Positions 12,957 to 14,521 of a stretch of 14,521 nucleotides of DNA are shown in pieces. The translations under genes and the position numbers were made by a program. Each line of letters starts with the position of its first letter. Within the stretch, counting starts at the first letter, position 1. The DNA lies in contig CABQJJ010000040.1 in assembly GCA_902464485.1 (NCBI GenBank), positions 1 through 14,521 of the forward strand. Direction: 5' to 3'. The notes beneath the pieces were generated by a model. That model ran no database searches. It was not told where the DNA came from and saw nothing but the letters and a program-made list of their open reading frames with translations. Source of the DNA: an uncultured Collinsella sp. (GTDB lineage Bacteria > Actinomycetota > Coriobacteriia > Coriobacteriales > Coriobacteriaceae).

Positions 12957-14521
12957 TTACTTCTTATTTTTGCTCGGCATCGAAACCTTAATACCCTGGG
13001 CGGACTTGGTCACACGCGAGCGCTTGGCGCCGGCGCCCTTCTTTTTCTTGGGCCGCGCCTGGGCAACGCCCTCGAGCGCGCGGGCCTCGGCCTCACGGGC
13101 GGTGCGCTCATCGCGTCGCTGGGCCATGTCAGAAGCGACGCGCCTGGCGATGCGCCCAGCAGTCGAGCCCGTCGAGCTCACCTTGCCGCCGCCGCGCCCC
13201 AGACGCACGCGAACGCCACGACCAAAACCCGTGGCCGAATGGCGACGGCGCGGCTTAAGTGAGTCCATCATCGTGGCAAGCTTAAAAAACACCGAGCAGG
13301 TAAAGACTATGATGACCGCCAAAATGACCATCTGGCCGATGGATAGGTTGGCGATGGACAGCAGTTCCGGGAACCCGATAACGCCCACCAGAATACCGGC
13401 AACCACAAACACAAACAGCGCCACGCGCAAGGGCGTAAGCGGCTGCGAGATGCGCCAGATCAGGCTGACGCTCGACGCACACGAGGTAAGCAGGCACATC
13501 GTCGACAGCGTGAGCTGGTTAAAGCCGAACACGCGCGCCATAAAGATATCGAGCACTGCCGCCAAAATGACCGCAATCGATGCCGGCAGAGCGCGCTTAA
13601 GCACGTTTGTCAGGAACGACCCCTTTACACGTGCATTGTTAGGCTCCAGGCCCAACACAAATCCCGGCGCTCCGATGCAGAAGAAGTTGATGAGCGTCAT
13701 CTGGATGGGCTCGAAGGGATACGGAGGCAGCGCAATGCACAGCGCCGCTAGGCCCATGGAAAACAGCGTCTTGGTAAGGAACAAGGCGGCTGAACGCTGC
13801 AGGTTGTTGATGGAACGACGGCCCTCGGCTACCACAGCGGGCATCGAGGCAAAGTCGTTATCGACCAGCACGATCTCGGCTACGTTGCGCGCGGCATCGG
13901 AGCCGGCTGCCATGGCCACGGAGCAGTCGGCCTCCTTGAGCGCTAGCACGTCGTTGACGCCGTCGCCCGTCATGGCAACAGTATGTCCGCGGCGCTTGAG
14001 CGCCTGCACGAGTTCACGCTTCTGCTGCGGGGTCACGCGGCCAAAGACATGGTAGCGATCCACCGCGGCATCGAGCTTGGACGGCGTATCGAGCGTCGTG
14101 GCATCGACGTAGGCATCGGCACCCGGGACGCCCACCACGCGCGCGATCGATGACACCGTGCGCGGGTCGTCGCCACTGATCACGTTGAGGGTCACGCCCT
14201 GCTCGTTAAAGTAACCGATAGTCTCGGCGGCAGAGGCGCGGATCTCGTCGCGAATGGTCACAAAGCCCACGGGCTCGGCCTCGCCCTCCATATCGCCGTC
14301 GGGCGTAAAGCCGTCCACGCGGGCCACCACGAGCACACGGCAGGTGTCGGCAAGCTCAGCGACACGGTTCTCGACAAGCGCAAACGCGCGGTCCGAAAGC
14401 ACAAACTGCGCAGCGCCCATCACATAGGAGCCCTGCGCAAACGAGGCTCCGCTCCACTTTTTGGAGGACGAGAACGGAATGACCGACAGCGGCTCGGACA
14501 CCTCGACCGGACGATCGGCGT
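12957..14521 (-). CDS. P-type cation-transporting ATPase, CtpE-like (partial, N-terminus off the right edge)
   Basis: The frame is open to the edge, so the GTG at 14501 is an internal valine. The visible C-terminal part (about 521 residues) holds the end of the nucleotide-binding domain (PFSSSKKWSG), the GDDP region (ISGDDPRTVSSIA), and the hinge motif TGDGVNDVLALKEAD at about 13970-13926. Six C-terminal membrane segments follow, with PIQMTLINFFCIGAPGFVLG in the middle. The phosphorylation motif DKTGT and the first membrane helices lie outside the window. GVNDVLALKEAD and NNLQRSAALFLTKT resemble mycobacterial CtpE, reported as a calcium importer, so the substrate may be calcium, but that is inference. 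After the last helix comes a 104-residue, strongly basic tail (12960-13271). There is no evidence of frameshift. The distance to the next gene and the repeat between them argue against a shared operon. Confidence 0.88.
   Translation of the reverse strand, partial: ADRPVEVSEPLSVIPFSSSKKWSGASFAQGSYVMGAAQFVLSDRAFALVENRVAELADTCRVLVVARVDGFTPDGDMEGEAEPVGFVTIRDEIRASAAETIGYFNEQGVTLNVISGDDPRTVSSIARVVGVPGADAYVDATTLDTPSKLDAAVDRYHVFGRVTPQQKRELVQALKRRGHTVAMTGDGVNDVLALKEADCSVAMAAGSDAARNVAEIVLVDNDFASMPAVVAEGRRSINNLQRSAALFLTKTLFSMGLAALCIALPPYPFEPIQMTLINFFCIGAPGFVLGLEPNNARVKGSFLTNVLKRALPASIAVILAAVLDIFMARVFGFNQLTLSTMCLLTSCASSVSLIWRISQPLTPLRVALFVFVVAGILVGVIGFPELLSIANLSIGQMVILAVIIVFTCSVFFKLATMMDSLKPRRRHSATGFGRGVRVRLGRGGGKVSSTGSTAGRIARRVASDMAQRRDERTAREAEARALEGVAQARPKKKKGAGAKRSRVTKSAQGIKVSMPSKNKK

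Noticed and set aside
14499..14501. GTG as the start of the ATPase
   Set aside because: The reading frame continues open to the window edge with family-like sequence, and the catalytic DKTGT half of the protein must lie upstream.

Overview
The window (about 60% GC by eye) looks like a chromosomal segment of a Coriobacteriia actinobacterium, most likely Collinsella or a close relative. This rests on recalled protein character and on a complete mreBCD-mrdA-rodA cluster in an actinobacterial-looking background; no search was run. Every gene I can support lies on the minus strand, so the genes read from right to left. There are nine complete or near-complete genes and two cut by the edges. I see no tRNA, rRNA, CRISPR, insertion sequence or prophage gene.

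From right to left (5' to 3' of the coding strand): (1) the C-terminal part of a CtpE-like P-type cation ATPase with a long basic tail (12957-14521, cut at the right edge). (2) A 265-bp intergenic region holding two inverted copies of a 31-bp palindromic unit (12806-12907). (3) A zinc-ribbon membrane protein of unknown function (11537-12691). (4) A cyclophilin-type peptidyl-prolyl isomerase with a good promoter (10889-11431). (5) A TPR membrane protein of unknown function (9580-10875). (6) A 115-bp gap with a 14-bp-stem hairpin. (7) The elongasome genes mreB, mreC, mreD, mrdA (PBP2) and rodA (3505-9464). (8) A DUF697-type membrane protein (2557-3486). (9) A B12-binding-like/radical SAM protein of the TIGR03960 type (670-2547), overlapping by ATGA a DUF2344/TIGR03936 protein cut at the left edge (1-673).

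Genes 6 to 9 are packed with gaps of 20 bp or less, and at four junctions the upstream TAG stop codon is part of the next ribosome binding site, so they are probably one translationally coupled operon. MreB filaments, MreC/MreD, the RodA glycosyltransferase and the PBP2 transpeptidase together build the lateral wall. The DUF697 protein lies in this operon where Firmicutes often carry minCD, and is the best candidate here for an undescribed cell-shape or division factor. A perfect 11-bp inverted repeat followed by a T-run at the start of mreC could set the ratio of mreB to the downstream genes.

The less ordinary items are the inverted palindromic element, the mreC hairpin, the DUF697 protein, a PBP2 with two predicted N-terminal membrane segments, and two unrelated unknown proteins (TPR and zinc-ribbon) that share the layout soluble N-terminus, one membrane helix, small external domain just upstream of the Rod operon.
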